This document shows positions 35,491 to 47,400 of a stretch of 64,000 bases of DNA, piece after piece. The stretch is from the NCBI GenBank assembly GCA_019055375.1, contig JAHQIW010004583.1, forward strand, positions 1-64,000. The letters are read 5' to 3'. The DNA comes from Parelaphostrongylus tenuis (Eukaryota; Nematoda; Chromadorea; Rhabditida; Metastrongylidae). Position numbers and translations under genes: made by a program. The notes beneath the pieces were generated by a model that worked only from the letters and a program-made list of their open reading frames with translations, was not told where the DNA came from and made no database searches. Positions within the stretch are counted from its first letter, which is position 1; each line of letters begins with the position of its first letter.

Positions 35491-37439
35491 AGATTACAAC
35501 GGCTTACTTATTTTCTAGATCTGCAGTGTAGCAGAGAAACTAAAATTGATTTGAATATGCGAAAAGATGTCTTTGGCTATTTCCGTAAATGGTGGGGGAA
35601 GGCGAGGACGGATGTGGCAATTTTGACACAACCATCGATCGATTGGCACTTTTGCGGGTGGCGTAAAAGTGTAATTTACGTTATTTAAACAGGAATTGTT
35701 ATCCGCTATGAAAGAAACTTCAGATTAAAACGTCAAAATCTGATACACATGATATTATCTACATATTCATGTGCCTTTCGCGCTTCGAACGTGGTAGTAT
35801 ATGAATTGCGTGGCCAATGTAATACATAAGCACATACATTGTAATATTGACATGCATACATTAAACTAGTTTTCTGATCTTTGGTATTATGTAGATTCAC
35901 ATGCATTCATCAAAATAATTTTCTGATCTTTGGAATTGACTAAGAGACTGATCTGTGAATAGCTGATTTCCTCTTACCCGCAGATGTTGAAAACTATTGC
36001 TAATGAAAATCTGGATACGCCGTTTCATGGTTCTACCTAGAATTCAAAAAGATCTACTCGTCCAGCACTTATTTTGTAGGTAGTGAAGCAAAAATCTTCA
36101 AATAGCAAAGACGGAAACGTGAAATTTCAAAAGTCTTTCTTCATGATGAGTGCGAGGAGAGTGAAGGGTTAGATAAAAGTATGGATGAGGACTAGCTGTG
36201 ATACAGGTGGCTCAGAGGACGTTTAGTGCCAACCCTTTTTGGAAAAGCGAACGACAAAGGAAATTTTGCCGAACGTATTAGAGCTTGAAGAATAGATTAG
36301 GCTGATAAATCTTGATGAGAAACCAGTGTTCTTGAGGACAGTTAAAGGCGCAATTTTTTTCAGTCCTTTGCATGAAAAGAATTTTTCTTTCGGATTCAAC
36401 TTTAGTTACTTGCTTTAATGATTTGCATTTATGATTCCTCTCTACAGCCCTCATAGGTGCAGTCGTGTGCATTTGTGAAGCGCTCTAAATACCGATATAT
36501 TTCCCACGATAAGCCTAGTACTATTACAAAGCTTATGTTGAGTTTTATCACATTGATACAACAAACTAACACAAAAAGAACCACTAATGATTAATGTGTC
36601 TTAGTTCAATGGGAACACTTGTCTCCTGAGTATTTTAAATGCCATAACATAAGTAAGAAATACGGAGAAATAAGGAAAACTGACTCACGTGGCTATTCAA
36701 TTTTCAACAAAAATTTGTTTGAAAGGAAAAGTTGTTTACACATGGAGCATTTGCGGTACCGATGCACTGTTTCATTGTCGACAACACGCTAACCGGCACA
36801 TGCGGTCTTCAGACTTTTCGTGTGTTGCTATAAACATAACCATGAATGTCGCACCTACACCCTCCAATCAAACGACAATCTCAGAAACTCTCACGGCTCA
36901 AATTACTTCCTTCAGCATAAAGAATTCATTTTGGAATAATTCTTTATAGATCATGAACATTATCATGGCTATTTAGTCGAAAGAGACGTGGCAAAATGTA
37001 GTGAACACAGAGTGTTAGCTCATATGTTGGCTTCGGTTCCGTCTGGATGACGATTCTACTCGGCATCTTCAATAGTCAGCGATGACTCGAAATAAACTAT
37101 GGAATGTGTGGAATGAACATTACAGTCATGTGTAAGTTTTTTCTCTTTTGTTTTCAAAAAGATTTCGAATTTCAAGACTACAAATCATTGAATTCATCTA
37201 TACGATCAAAGTTTAATTCAAAATGCGTTCTATCAATGGGCTAATCTTATTTCTCGATTGAAAAATTTCTCTCTTCTCTCTCTTCGCTTTTGAATTCAGT
37301 TCAATTTCGGCAAACCCAAAAATGAGTTGTAAAGAGGAGTGACTTATCTTCACGCTTTATTTCGCTCCATATCTAAGAACAGTTTTTGTGGATGTGAAGC
37401 ATACTCATATCTCTCCTATGTGAACTCGGCGCGAGTGTT
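35491..37439. other. Unassigned intergenic sequence
   Basis: No gene is supported. At 35,865-35,940 the phrase TTTTCTGATCTTTGG occurs twice in a diverged direct repeat of about 55 bp. The frames at 36,278-36,472 (minus) and 36,689-36,949 (plus) lack motifs. Confidence 0.4.
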
Positions 37440-37645
37440 CTCCAATCTTAACTGGTAGAGCATAGAACATCACAACGGTGAGTATTTGATAGAAGCTGAT
37501 TACTAAGCTATGAATGACTATTAGGTTTACCTATTGAGTTCTATCTTCATTGGTTATGAAAGTGTTGACTGAGCAGATTGCCAGTCGATTTGACCTCTCC
37601 ACGCTCTGAAGAATGAGAAACCTCTGCAACGTCAGCCATTGTGTC
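37440..37645 (+). mobile_element. Penelope-like 3' untranslated fragment
   Basis: A GGTGAGTATTTGATAGAAGC stretch, a GATTGCCAGTCGATTTGACC stretch and CGCTCTGAAGAATGAGAAAC match, in order and spacing, 7,775-7,915 of the longer Penelope-like copy. No coding remnant is attached, so this is a short 3' insertion or a remnant. Confidence 0.55.
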
Positions 37646-37859
37646 TTTATTGCACTTACTGTCGTATTCATTGATTATTTCTATCAAGAACTCTCATCTG
37701 CTCCTAAAGGAAGAATACTAAGCATATATAGCTCTTTGCAGACGGCGTCAATTTCGGCTGGCGCGCGGTTCGGACGGCTACGAAGAGAGGCTGCCGGCGT
37801 GCCCTCTATTAAATTTATCTCTATTTCTTTTTGTTTTCAAATAGGTCAATGCATAGATT

Positions 37860-39040
37860 ACAGAAAATTTATCACATTGACTGGAAATTGAAAAACAATG
37901 AATAGTTCGTTAAAATAGTGCTGCTTATTGCGTGCAATCCCATTTATTCGACCATTCTCAATAATTTTTTGACTATCATTGCACTTCAGAATTCCATTTC
38001 TCAGAACAGTGCGTAATTTCTCCCGAATCCTCTAGTCAGAGCTATGGTATGCGAGGAAAAGATGGAGGGATACGGTTTTTTCCCTCATCTCCACCTTAAT
38101 TGAGCCCTTTGGTATAAATAGAATTTTTGACTCGGAAGACTTTTCCGCAACCATTTGATAGCCAAAATCAAGCAAATTTGAATGACGTATAATATTTCTT
38201 ACATGCCCTTTTGTGCTGCGACAGACAAAATAAAAATCTGTTACACATTCAAGCATTTCGCGCCGGACAAGATTTTTTATGAGCTATCAGGAATTATTAG
38301 ATAGGGAAAATTTTAGCAATTTCAATGGTGTATTACATCTCCGGAAAGAACTTCGTGGAGCGCTGCAACAGTCAAAAGAAGATTGGGTTTTGCAAATTTT
38401 GATCTAATTGGACGTCCGTACCCTTGTACGTCTTCTTGGAAAGTATGCGATTTTTAAAATTCTTTTCAGGAGTTCTAGTAAACTTTGATAGCTTAAATCT
38501 CGAAATTTATGAAGATGTACTCTATCTTCATGATGGCTATCTGATTGCGTTCTAAAATAAAGAATAAAGATATTTTTCACACTCAAACATTTCTCGCTGA
38601 ACAAAGATTTTCCGCTAGACTTTCAATAAATGTTCGATAGCTTAGATCCTGAAGATTAGGAGTAATTTCGTTTTTGAGAAGAACTCCTTACTGTTTGGTA
38701 GTCAGAAGAAGATCACGTTTTAGAGTTAATTGATATCCTGCAAAAAGCGCGGCGACCTGAGGCCAGGGTCGCGAAATCCCACCCTTTAGAGTACAAAACC
38801 TAATCTTTTTCGACTATTACAGCGCTTTAAGAAGTCCTCTCCAAAAAGCAACTACGCCTTTCAAATCGCTGAGATTTGCGGAGTAGAAGAATTATTGATT
38901 GTTTTTAGTGAATACTTAATGCGGCGAGAAACCTTAAATGTGCAACAATATTTATTTCGACTGACACAGCGCAAAAAAGAATCCATTTAAGGAATAAATA
39001 ACAGTTTCAAAACTATAATTTCAGCTATCGAATGTTTACT
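37860..39040. repeat. Inverted-unit repeat, copy 2
   Basis: It is homologous along its length to 33,830-34,960, including the flank (CATTTCTCAGAACAGTGCGT against CATTTCTCAGATCAATCGTA). Two reverse units lie at about 38,140-38,290 and 38,480-38,620, and two forward units at about 38,770-38,890 and 38,920-39,030. Conservation of the four-unit order shows that the compound structure was duplicated as a whole or transposed as one element. Confidence 0.7.
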
Positions 39041-40159
39041 TAATTTTGAATACATACAATATACACGTTTTTGCCAAAGGGCCGAAATAGTGTAGAGATA
39101 ACGGATACGTACCGAGGGATGCTTGTGTATGCTAAAGATTTGTGCAAATTGTGATTTTCTTGTTGGATGTTGTTATTACAGGTTGTTTGTTGATGATTGT
39201 ACTGGTAAACCATTGACAAAATCAACACCATGTATAATATGGCACAGAAGCATGCAATTCTCAAGAAGAGTTTTAACGAGAATGTAGCTTTCATAGTGAA
39301 AAGTAAGAATTTCTGAGACATCTGAACAATATTTTCACTGAAACTATTTTCATAGAGGTCCATAAAAGCAATGCAAATCCCCAAATTTTTGTAAAAATGA
39401 GGTCTGCGTACTATAAAGGTTTACCATATAAGTATGGAGAAATACACTGTAAACTGAAAGGAAAATTTGACTGTGGTAAGTGCAAATTAATATCATTTTT
39501 TCGTTAAAAGCACAAGCGGAAGATGTTTTTTTCTAAAAGCCAATTTGCTCCTTGAATTTACAATTCTCGTGATATCCAAGGAATACTAACTATCTATATG
39601 GTTACGTACGATACTGTACAGAGCGAAGTTTTTGAGTTATATTTCCTGTAGAAGAGCATGGAGGTAAGTGTAGCATAAAAAATAACGCAATGAACAAAAA
39701 AATAGAGAAACCAAAAGGCAGCCATAGTATGCATTGACCTCAATTCACTGCAAAAAGTTTGATGCTGTGATGCCAGCCATACAGATCTACCTCCAACTTC
39801 GACTAGATTGATAATAGATGAAAGAGAAAGCATAGGATTTGTTTCAACATAAGTGTTAGTTTTCCCAACATTCCACTCTAATGCATAGTGTCGAAGATAG
39901 TTGAATGCATATCTGACTTGTGAAATGTCTTGCAGTGCCAGATTCATATACTAAGTCGTTCTGTTGTCGTCGCAGACCAGTATACTAGGAGCCTGCCGAC
40001 CATGGAACGATGGAGGGCTTTGCGAGCTCGTAGTGCAGTGTACCTAAACTGTAGTTTGAAGAATTCACCAGGTTAGAAATGAAGATCAAAAAAATTCTAT
40101 AGTTTCATCACCGTAAGATGTCACGACTGAAAGCTTACTGGTACTCTTTTTTTTATCAG
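39041..40159. other. Unassigned intergenic sequence
   Basis: The minus-strand frames at 39,040-39,384 and 39,594-39,947 (114 and 117 codons) are the longest here. The first is hydrophobic in part (a possible membrane segment) but has no motif, RNA-like splice context or paralogue. I leave them uncalled. The short repeat at 39,965-40,045 matches 22,680-22,865. Confidence 0.35.
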
Positions 40160-40380
40160 CGTACTTCTACAGCATCAAATGCGTATGGTCGTTGATTGAG
40201 CATCGCATCGAACTCACCAAGGCTTCACCTCTCTTCGGTCAACAAGTTAGTGCCACATGTGTTCTTTATCCGATCAAAAATCGGGAAATTGTCAGTGGTG
40301 AGGAAGTGAAGAAGCTTCAGTACTTCTCTTTTGCTAAATTTCCATCCTTGATTCCAGAAAACTTCGTGAATGAAAAATGA
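40160..40380 (+). other. Exon-like open segment of unknown function
   Basis: A T-rich acceptor (TTTTTTTTATCAG) is followed by an open frame to the stop at 40,380. It includes WSLIEHRIELTKASPLFGQQ and later KNREIVSGEEVKKLQYFSF. It could be the last exon of an unrecognised gene, but no upstream exon was found and the protein resembles nothing I know. Confidence 0.25.
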
Positions 40381-40899
40381 GAAGAAATTGGATTGAATCA
40401 AAGAAATGGTGGGCTCAGTAATTTATAAGAATTTCATTTACAAAAATAGGTAACCACTGAAAGAGAATATTTTGAAGCAGTAAATACAGCAACAAGGCGT
40501 CATGCGCTTATGCCGAGGTCACATTCGTAAACTATGTTCTCAGAAAACCTTCAAGCTCTCTAGCTAAACTTCACTCCAGAGCTCTTTCATGCTCTAGACT
40601 AATAAACGGATAATATCTCATGTTCCAACAAAATCTTATCGATGCGTTACGAACTTTGTTCCGTAGCTTACGAACGGTTTCATCGAAAAAGGAAGTGAAT
40701 CATCACTAGTCTAATCACGCTGATGCGTACTCATTTGGTTTACAAATTTTCGACCGGGACTTTAGAATGCTAATTCGCAGCGATTCTGAATATCCGTGTA
40801 TTCGTTGGTTTTTAGTGATGAACGCTAAACTTTTTGGAAAGTACTATTTTACTTACCCTTCATTTTTTGAAACTCATATTTCATTTCAGAGTAAATTCC

Positions 40900-43330
40900 G
40901 TTAATGGAATGCAAAAACATTCCAATCTACAACGAATTTCCGCCACAAGTCCATTGATTCATCAAGTTCATTGCGAAAATTTTCTACTGAATTTTCTGGA
41001 CAGTACCTCAGCGAGTACTATAGCTGGGCTATTTGAAAAGTACTAGACACTTGGCGGGAGTTTTGGTTAGTGTTATCGAAGAGGTTAAACTTCGGTCGTC
41101 ATACATACACACGTATGTAGTTATTTGATTATTCAGTTATTTTATCATGCATTTGCATATGCATGTATTTATTTATAATCCAGAAAGAAAACGGCGTTAG
41201 AGCTTCTGGGATTGACCAATCCTTGATTGATGTGCTACACATTCCACTACGTCTAACATCAATAGATGTGTATGAATGCATATGTAACTTGTAGAATGAC
41301 CTGAACAATGCAGCGTCAGCAGTCCTGTTCTAGCCGACAAGTCTGGTAGCATTATGTCGACTCATAAGAGGAAGTAGGAAGGGTTACCCAGGCACAAGGT
41401 CGATCCAACGGCCAGGCGCCTATGGTTACAAGGTGGTCATTTGACACCCTAGTTAACGTTACCTTAAAATCCACGTGAGAACGACCTAGCTCGGCTGTTT
41501 AGAGAATATCATGGAATATCGACATGACAAGCACTTAATAGCATTCATAAAGAAGAAGAGATCCTTAAGCAGTAGTTAAAACAACACGCATATTGTTCAA
41601 GATATAAGGAAATTATAGTCGATTCAATTTGTTGACCACCAATTAACAACTAATCATAAGTCAAACAAGTGCTTTTATCCTTGCGAACAGGTCTACTACC
41701 AGTTTGACGACTCTGATTGATGGATTTACGGCTTTAGTGCTGATGGCGAAAGGTCAAATGAAAGACCGCATGTGAGTTCCAGTGCACATCTCCATAATTG
41801 AGCCACAGGCAGCCAACACGAGGCCATAGAAGCAGGAAATATAGCAGTGAACAATTGCCTGGTCAACCTTTTCCAGTGCTCCGCCGTTTGTCTATTCGTT
41901 GAAGTACTAGATGTATATGTGAACAATTATTCAATCTGATAAGGATTTGACATGTTTTGAGCCGATAGGTCTAGCGCTAAGTAGGCGCTATTTCGTCCTA
42001 ATGGGACTCATCAATAACACCCTCCCTCGGTTCCGTCGATCTCTTGAGGCTAAATAATCCTCTAAAGAAATCGACACCGAGTAAACAATAATAATTACCC
42101 CAAGTCGGGTGAAGGAATTACCTGACGCCAGTTTTGAGGCCGATTTATCAACAATTGCAACAAATTGCGATAAACGAAATGTCTCAGGAGTTAGGATCCA
42201 TACAGAATTATAAAACAGACCTTGCTCTATTAAGAGAAACGTGTATGTAATTTTTTCAAATGTTCCTTCAAATGGAAAATGTGCTGGGATCAGCACATTT
42301 CTATAAGACAGGCCTTCAGAGTTTCCAAATAAGCTTTTTCAAAGTGAAATATTTGGAATTAGAAATTTCGAGCAATTGGAAATGAAATTTTCAAATTTCA
42401 AAACTCTAACAAATGCGGAATCTGCGGAGCTGGCAATACACTGTGGACACGCCGCAGTATTTTCTAGACAGAACTCGTTGATGATCAGTGTCGTTCTGCA
42501 TTTGAAGATCTCAACACTATTAATCTGTTTGCTATCATTGCAACAGATTGACTACCAAATCAAATATAACTGTTTTTCCACAATTTTTGGTGAAATTGAA
42601 CAAAAAGACACTGCAGCTTTTGCAAACATTTAAGCACAAAGTATTCCAGAATAGACGACATACACCTTTTTGGTGAGAAATATGTGAGAAATCATGGAAG
42701 CATCTTTCACGAGGTCTTGACAGTATAAAATATGAATACTTGCCTGCATAATAGTTAATTTATCCACAATAGTAAGATCAGTGATGAAATAGGAAAATCA
42801 ATTGTTTCCTCGAAATGTCACCTACATAAGGACTAAGTTCGTCTTTATTTGTTTTTGAAGTTCAAAAATTAAATTAATGGCGAAACTCTTGATGGCAGAG
42901 TCGTAAAAAGAAGGGTTTTGATCACTCGTAATTAGATAGTTAGATCGTCGGTTCTCGTTGATCCTGTGGGCAATCGGCTTATCACGTAGGCAGCCTTTTA
43001 CGAACACGACGCGCCTCGGTTCAGCAAAAAACAGGCGGGCACAACAATGACCTTACAGTGCCTGTCCGCTGTCAACACTCTTCAGTTCTCAAGAGTTATT
43101 GTTTCTTCTTCTCTTTGTACACACGGTGATGCCCACAAACAGGCCCTTTATTCCATCGACATATCATTTAACGCTTTTCGTTTCTTTTTTCGTTTCTACG
43201 TCTCATTACACCTCTGACATCTTCATCTATGGCGTTCTATCCTACGCAAGAAGTTTGGCTATGAACTTTATGATCATGTCTAGGTTCAATCTCAGTATGC
43301 TTCTTAGGAACAAGAAGGATTTGACAAAAT
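40900..43330 (+). repeat. Segmental duplication upstream of gene B (left copy)
   Basis: Ordered blocks match 61.0-64.0 kb. A TACCTCAGCGAGTACTATAG block at 41,010 pairs with GCCAGCGAGTACCGTAG near 61,070. AGTGCTGATGGCGAA at 41,736 pairs with 61,290. A CAGACCTTGCTCTAT block at 42,215 pairs with CAGTCCTTGCCCTAT near 61,803. CTAACAAATGCGGAATCTGC at 42,405 pairs with CCAACAAATGCAGAAGTTGC at 61,927. CCTCGGTTCAGCAAAAAACA near 43,015 pairs with CCTCTGTTCGGCAAAAAAAA near 63,768. The right copy carries about 1.2 kb of extra sequence between the last two blocks. Confidence 0.7.
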
Positions 43331-44387
43331 TCCATGCTGACTTTTAGCTCATATCTGTTCAATTACCCTGTAAAGACGGTCTCACTTATTTTCCTATCCT
43401 GACTTCGAAGAGTGGCAGTTTTTTGTCTCCAAGGATCGCAATAGAGTTGTTGCTGCAAGGAGTGCCAGTACAGCTTTTGAAAGTGTCGATAATTAGGTAA
43501 AGCTCAATCTATAACTAATTCCAATAATACTTAGATCAGCTGCTATTGCCTGACCATGTTATTTATGGAGAAGCAGACTTTCTTGTTAAAAGAAAAAACA
43601 TTTTGATGACTTGACTCATGCAAATAAAAAATGGTCACGGTAATTCCTTTATCATATTGTTTTGGTTTATTGAAATAAGCTTGCGAAGGATAGCACACTT
43701 GCTTTTCTAGGTTTCTGCCACATATTTTATGTTTTGCATAGAAGCGAAAGTGCGAAAGGAAATCTTTTCAAAAATGTAGTAGCACCACTTGGCACCTTTA
43801 CATCAGCACCGATACGCTGTGTTCCACTGTCACTTTCACTCTCCATCTGGCACAAGTAACGGGTAAAGCCCTGATTTGAGCCAATCCAGTGCTTTCGCGA
43901 TTTATAAATAGAAGTTTCCTAGTCCTCTCCGCTCAGTTTTCCATGAAGTTCATCTGATGAGCGCAAGTGGGCGATAATGCTCACATGAGAGAGTTTTCGT
44001 CTCGAACTCCGTATATAAAATATCACATGACAGTTGAGGCAACAAGATCCTACTTTAACAAGCATAGTCTCTTGTGCAGAAGCTAAAATTTTGTAAGGTC
44101 TCGTGTAATGACCGATTCCGGCATTCCCTTTTTGTGTTCTCCTTGGTTATTTTGTTTACCTATACATGCGACACTTATTACAACTTTTGCTGAATGCTTT
44201 GAAAGGGCTCGTTTTTAACACAGAAAAAAACACGCGTATTTCTTAAAGCATCCGCTTGGAAATCATATTGCATATATGTCTCTTACAGTAAAGACCAGTC
44301 AAAGGCACCAAATTTCAAAAATTTTCCGAGCGTTTGAACTAGTAATCGTGTTTTACTCATACTCCAAGCTCTTTACAAAAATTTTGT
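43331..44387. other. Upstream flank of phosphatase gene B
   Basis: No gene is supported. It presumably contains the gene B promoter, but no core promoter motif stands out. The final 50 bases (TTTTACTCATACTCC and onward) align with those before gene A. Confidence 0.45.
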
Positions 44388-44396
44388 CCATCACAG
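44388..44396 (+). promoter_or_regulatory. Conserved splice acceptor directly before the gene B start codon
   Basis: CCATCACAG abuts the ATG, exactly as in gene A, within an alignable but otherwise diverged flank. This supports functional selection for an acceptor at this point, most simply for a spliced leader. Confidence 0.6.
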
Positions 44397-44465
44397 ATGA
44401 AAATCATCATTTTTCTCTCTTCATTGGTCCCAGTAATGTCTGAGGAGCTGGTACTTGTACAAACG
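44397..44465 (+). CDS. Gene B exon 1: signal peptide
   Basis: It encodes 23 residues, MKIIIFLSSLVPVMS then EELVLVQT. The leader is short and hydrophobic with one Lys at position 2, typical of a secretory signal. The donor is GTGGGT. Confidence 0.9.
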
Positions 44466-47400
44466 GTGGGTTTTTTTATTCGTGAAAAGAGAAAATTTTT
44501 CAGGCGATATACATACATCAACAACAATGTCTTGTTACTTGTGAATTAGCTCTATTTGACCCATTCGTTTCAGAAATTAATCGTGGCTTTCACCTGTAAA
44601 CAGGCACATTTGATTTCAGTGTGCACATATTGACCAATTTAATAATCAAATTCTCATAATTCATTTTATTAATCAACATTTCAGAGTTTTGAGAATCTGT
44701 CGATCCTTGTTAGGAGCATTCAACTCAGCCTCTCACATCACTATGAAATTCTGATTTTTCGAACCTTATTTTCTTCGTTCAATTTTCGTCGAAGCTTGTT
44801 TCCTGAATGACAAGATGACTGAACAAACAGGATTTTGCTAGAAAAGTATAATAGTGCTTTGTTCTCAACGTACCTCTTACGTTGGAAATGCTAAATTTTT
44901 TGCGGTCCAAAAACCTTGTTTCGTTTATAACACGACAAAATCCCAAGGTGTTCCCTCCAACTGTAGACATAGTGAACACTGTGATGGTCGACGAATGTGC
45001 CTTTTGCTCAGTTCTCTACGTGGTCATATTTCCTTTCAGAGAATCACATTGCTGTTTCCATCGTGCATAATTTTCCTCTGTACTCCTAACACTACCATCC
45101 TGATTACTGAGCCGCTTGACCACTAGGTTCTAAATTTTCGTGCAGAGTCAGTCGCGGTCGATTACTTGGCGCGACATCGAATTTTGCCTAAATTTGATTT
45201 GAAATATTCACTAATTCCTTGCTAAAATTTTTTTATTCCTATACATGGGTTGTTCTTTACCACTGGTTCTTTTCGCATTTTTGTCGTTTCAAAAGCAATA
45301 TCGCTTGATCTGATTCATGAGACACTCGACAAGATTGAACATTGTTTAAAACGTTTTTTGGGTGCTGCTTCTGGTTCCGGCACTTTACCTTCTCAACTAC
45401 GATATAACACAAACCTTTTCATCAAAATGTGTACCTGGGGCAACTAAACTGATAGCGATTGGTCTACTGCTATAAACCACCGGAAAGGCTATAACGAGTT
45501 GAGAGAAAAACAAGCAAGGGCCCAACGGTATGGTGAAAAGCTCAGTAAGTCCCCTCAAATGTGATCGAGGGATCGAAGCAAACTTAGATTTGAATTTTAC
45601 TAAACTTTTATGATAGTGTTAAGAGCATCATTAGCTAGATTAACAATTGTTCTGAAGCAAGAGGTTTTCTCTGTGGAAGACGATGCCGATGGCTACAGCA
45701 CTGCATATGATGGTAATGTGAACATGTCTATATCGATATTGCTTGCAGCGACGTAGACCCCTGATGTGAACGGCACCAATAAAAGTGTCTACAATTTAGC
45801 TTGATTTTTCGAAAATAGCATTTGTTCTGTTTTGAAGGTTCTAAGTAGTTATTTCTTTCGATTCATTTTGATAGTTCACTGAAAATTCGTAGACCCGTAC
45901 GCGTCCCTCTTCTGTTTCATCACTTACAATGATTTTTCTACAGTAAAGTCCGTCTAGATCTTTGTTTTCTTCCTTTCTCAATGGTTTGTGGCTCGACAAT
46001 GGATCTTGTTCTCTTTCATAAATTGACTACCCTAATAGGTAATCGTAGAATAGTTGTTTATTCCTTGGACGGCCGTTTGCAGAAATACTATAGGATGAAT
46101 TCTGGTTTTGGTGGGTGGCAAAATGAATATTACTTTATTTTTTTGCGCCTCCGTCATTTCATATATGCCCATTCTTCATTTGAAGTGTGTCGTCTTCTTT
46201 ATTCAGCAAATTAACTTTTGCAACATACTCGCCAAGCTGAATCTCGTTGTTCAATTCACTGGGCTGTTCTTGCGCAGGAATAGTGTGGAATACCGTAATC
46301 ATTATCAGTTAATGCTCCGCACTTTAGCTTAGAGTCAAAGAATTATCGAGATCCTATCAAGTTGTGTTTACCAAACCGTTAGAATCCGTGAGTCTGTGGA
46401 AATTTCCAACCTCAACGATTAAGAAGTGGCCACTCTGTGTGTACAATAAGGAAATGGTCACTGATTTGCTGTCGGTTAGGTTGTTGCTCATCTTATCTCT
46501 CTGACCAAATGCGCTTCCTCATTTGTGGAAGGCCGTAATAATAACAAGAATAGACTGATTAACATGATTAATATTAAAAATTTTCAAAGCACTTTCAAAA
46601 CTCTCACTTTTGAGGTGTTCCGTCATGGCGACAGAGCCCCAATACGAGGCATGACTTCTGCTGAATCCAGAGCCTACTTTTACAGAGGCAAAGAGCATCT
46701 CACTAATGTTAGTTTTTTGCTTTTCTTTACACTACTCATCAAGGTTTTTCCTATCAATCAGTTAGGCAATTTTTCATCAGGCTTTGTTGTTGTAGTCAGA
46801 CTCACCCATAATGTGCTTCGTTTTTTGATTTGTGTCATCTGATCTCACATGTTGTGCGTAGCCCAAGACTTTTTCGTAGTCGAGATGACTTTCACCGCAT
46901 TCATATGATAGCTGTATATGGGTGTTCCCAGGTTTTACCACTTGCTATGGACAATCTGTGTAAGCCAGAGAGGGCTTCTCAAACACCTAATGCCATCTCT
47001 GTATCTCGAAATTAAAAGACTCTGTTGGCTTTAGGTAGGAGCAGAACTCTAAAAGTTCATTACGAAAGAGCAATTTCCGACCCACAACTTTAGGTGAATA
47101 AATTACGGAAAGGACCAAATTCTTATTGGCAAGTGCTACTCAGGTTTGGCAAAAGCGCGTGGCACTGATACGTCAAGAAGCTGTTTTAATTTCGGATGGA
47201 CAACAATATCGATATCGGAACTAAGTTAATAGTAAGGTAATTGAGAAATAAAATGGCTAGTGATGTTTGGCGTGATTCGGCGCGGATTTGATTCCACAAC
47301 CTCCCAACAATCTCCAGCAATCATTAACGGACGCTCTACGGAACTTCCCAGCCTGATATTCTGCAGATTGCAAAGAGACGTGCTGGACCATTATTCTACA

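Noticed and set aside
46525..46614. ORF start at 46,525 as the N-terminus of a phosphatase
   Set aside because: The RHGDRAP segment starts after an acceptor at 46,614; the upstream residues are intron read-through, and the true N-terminus is the signal-peptide exon at 44,397.
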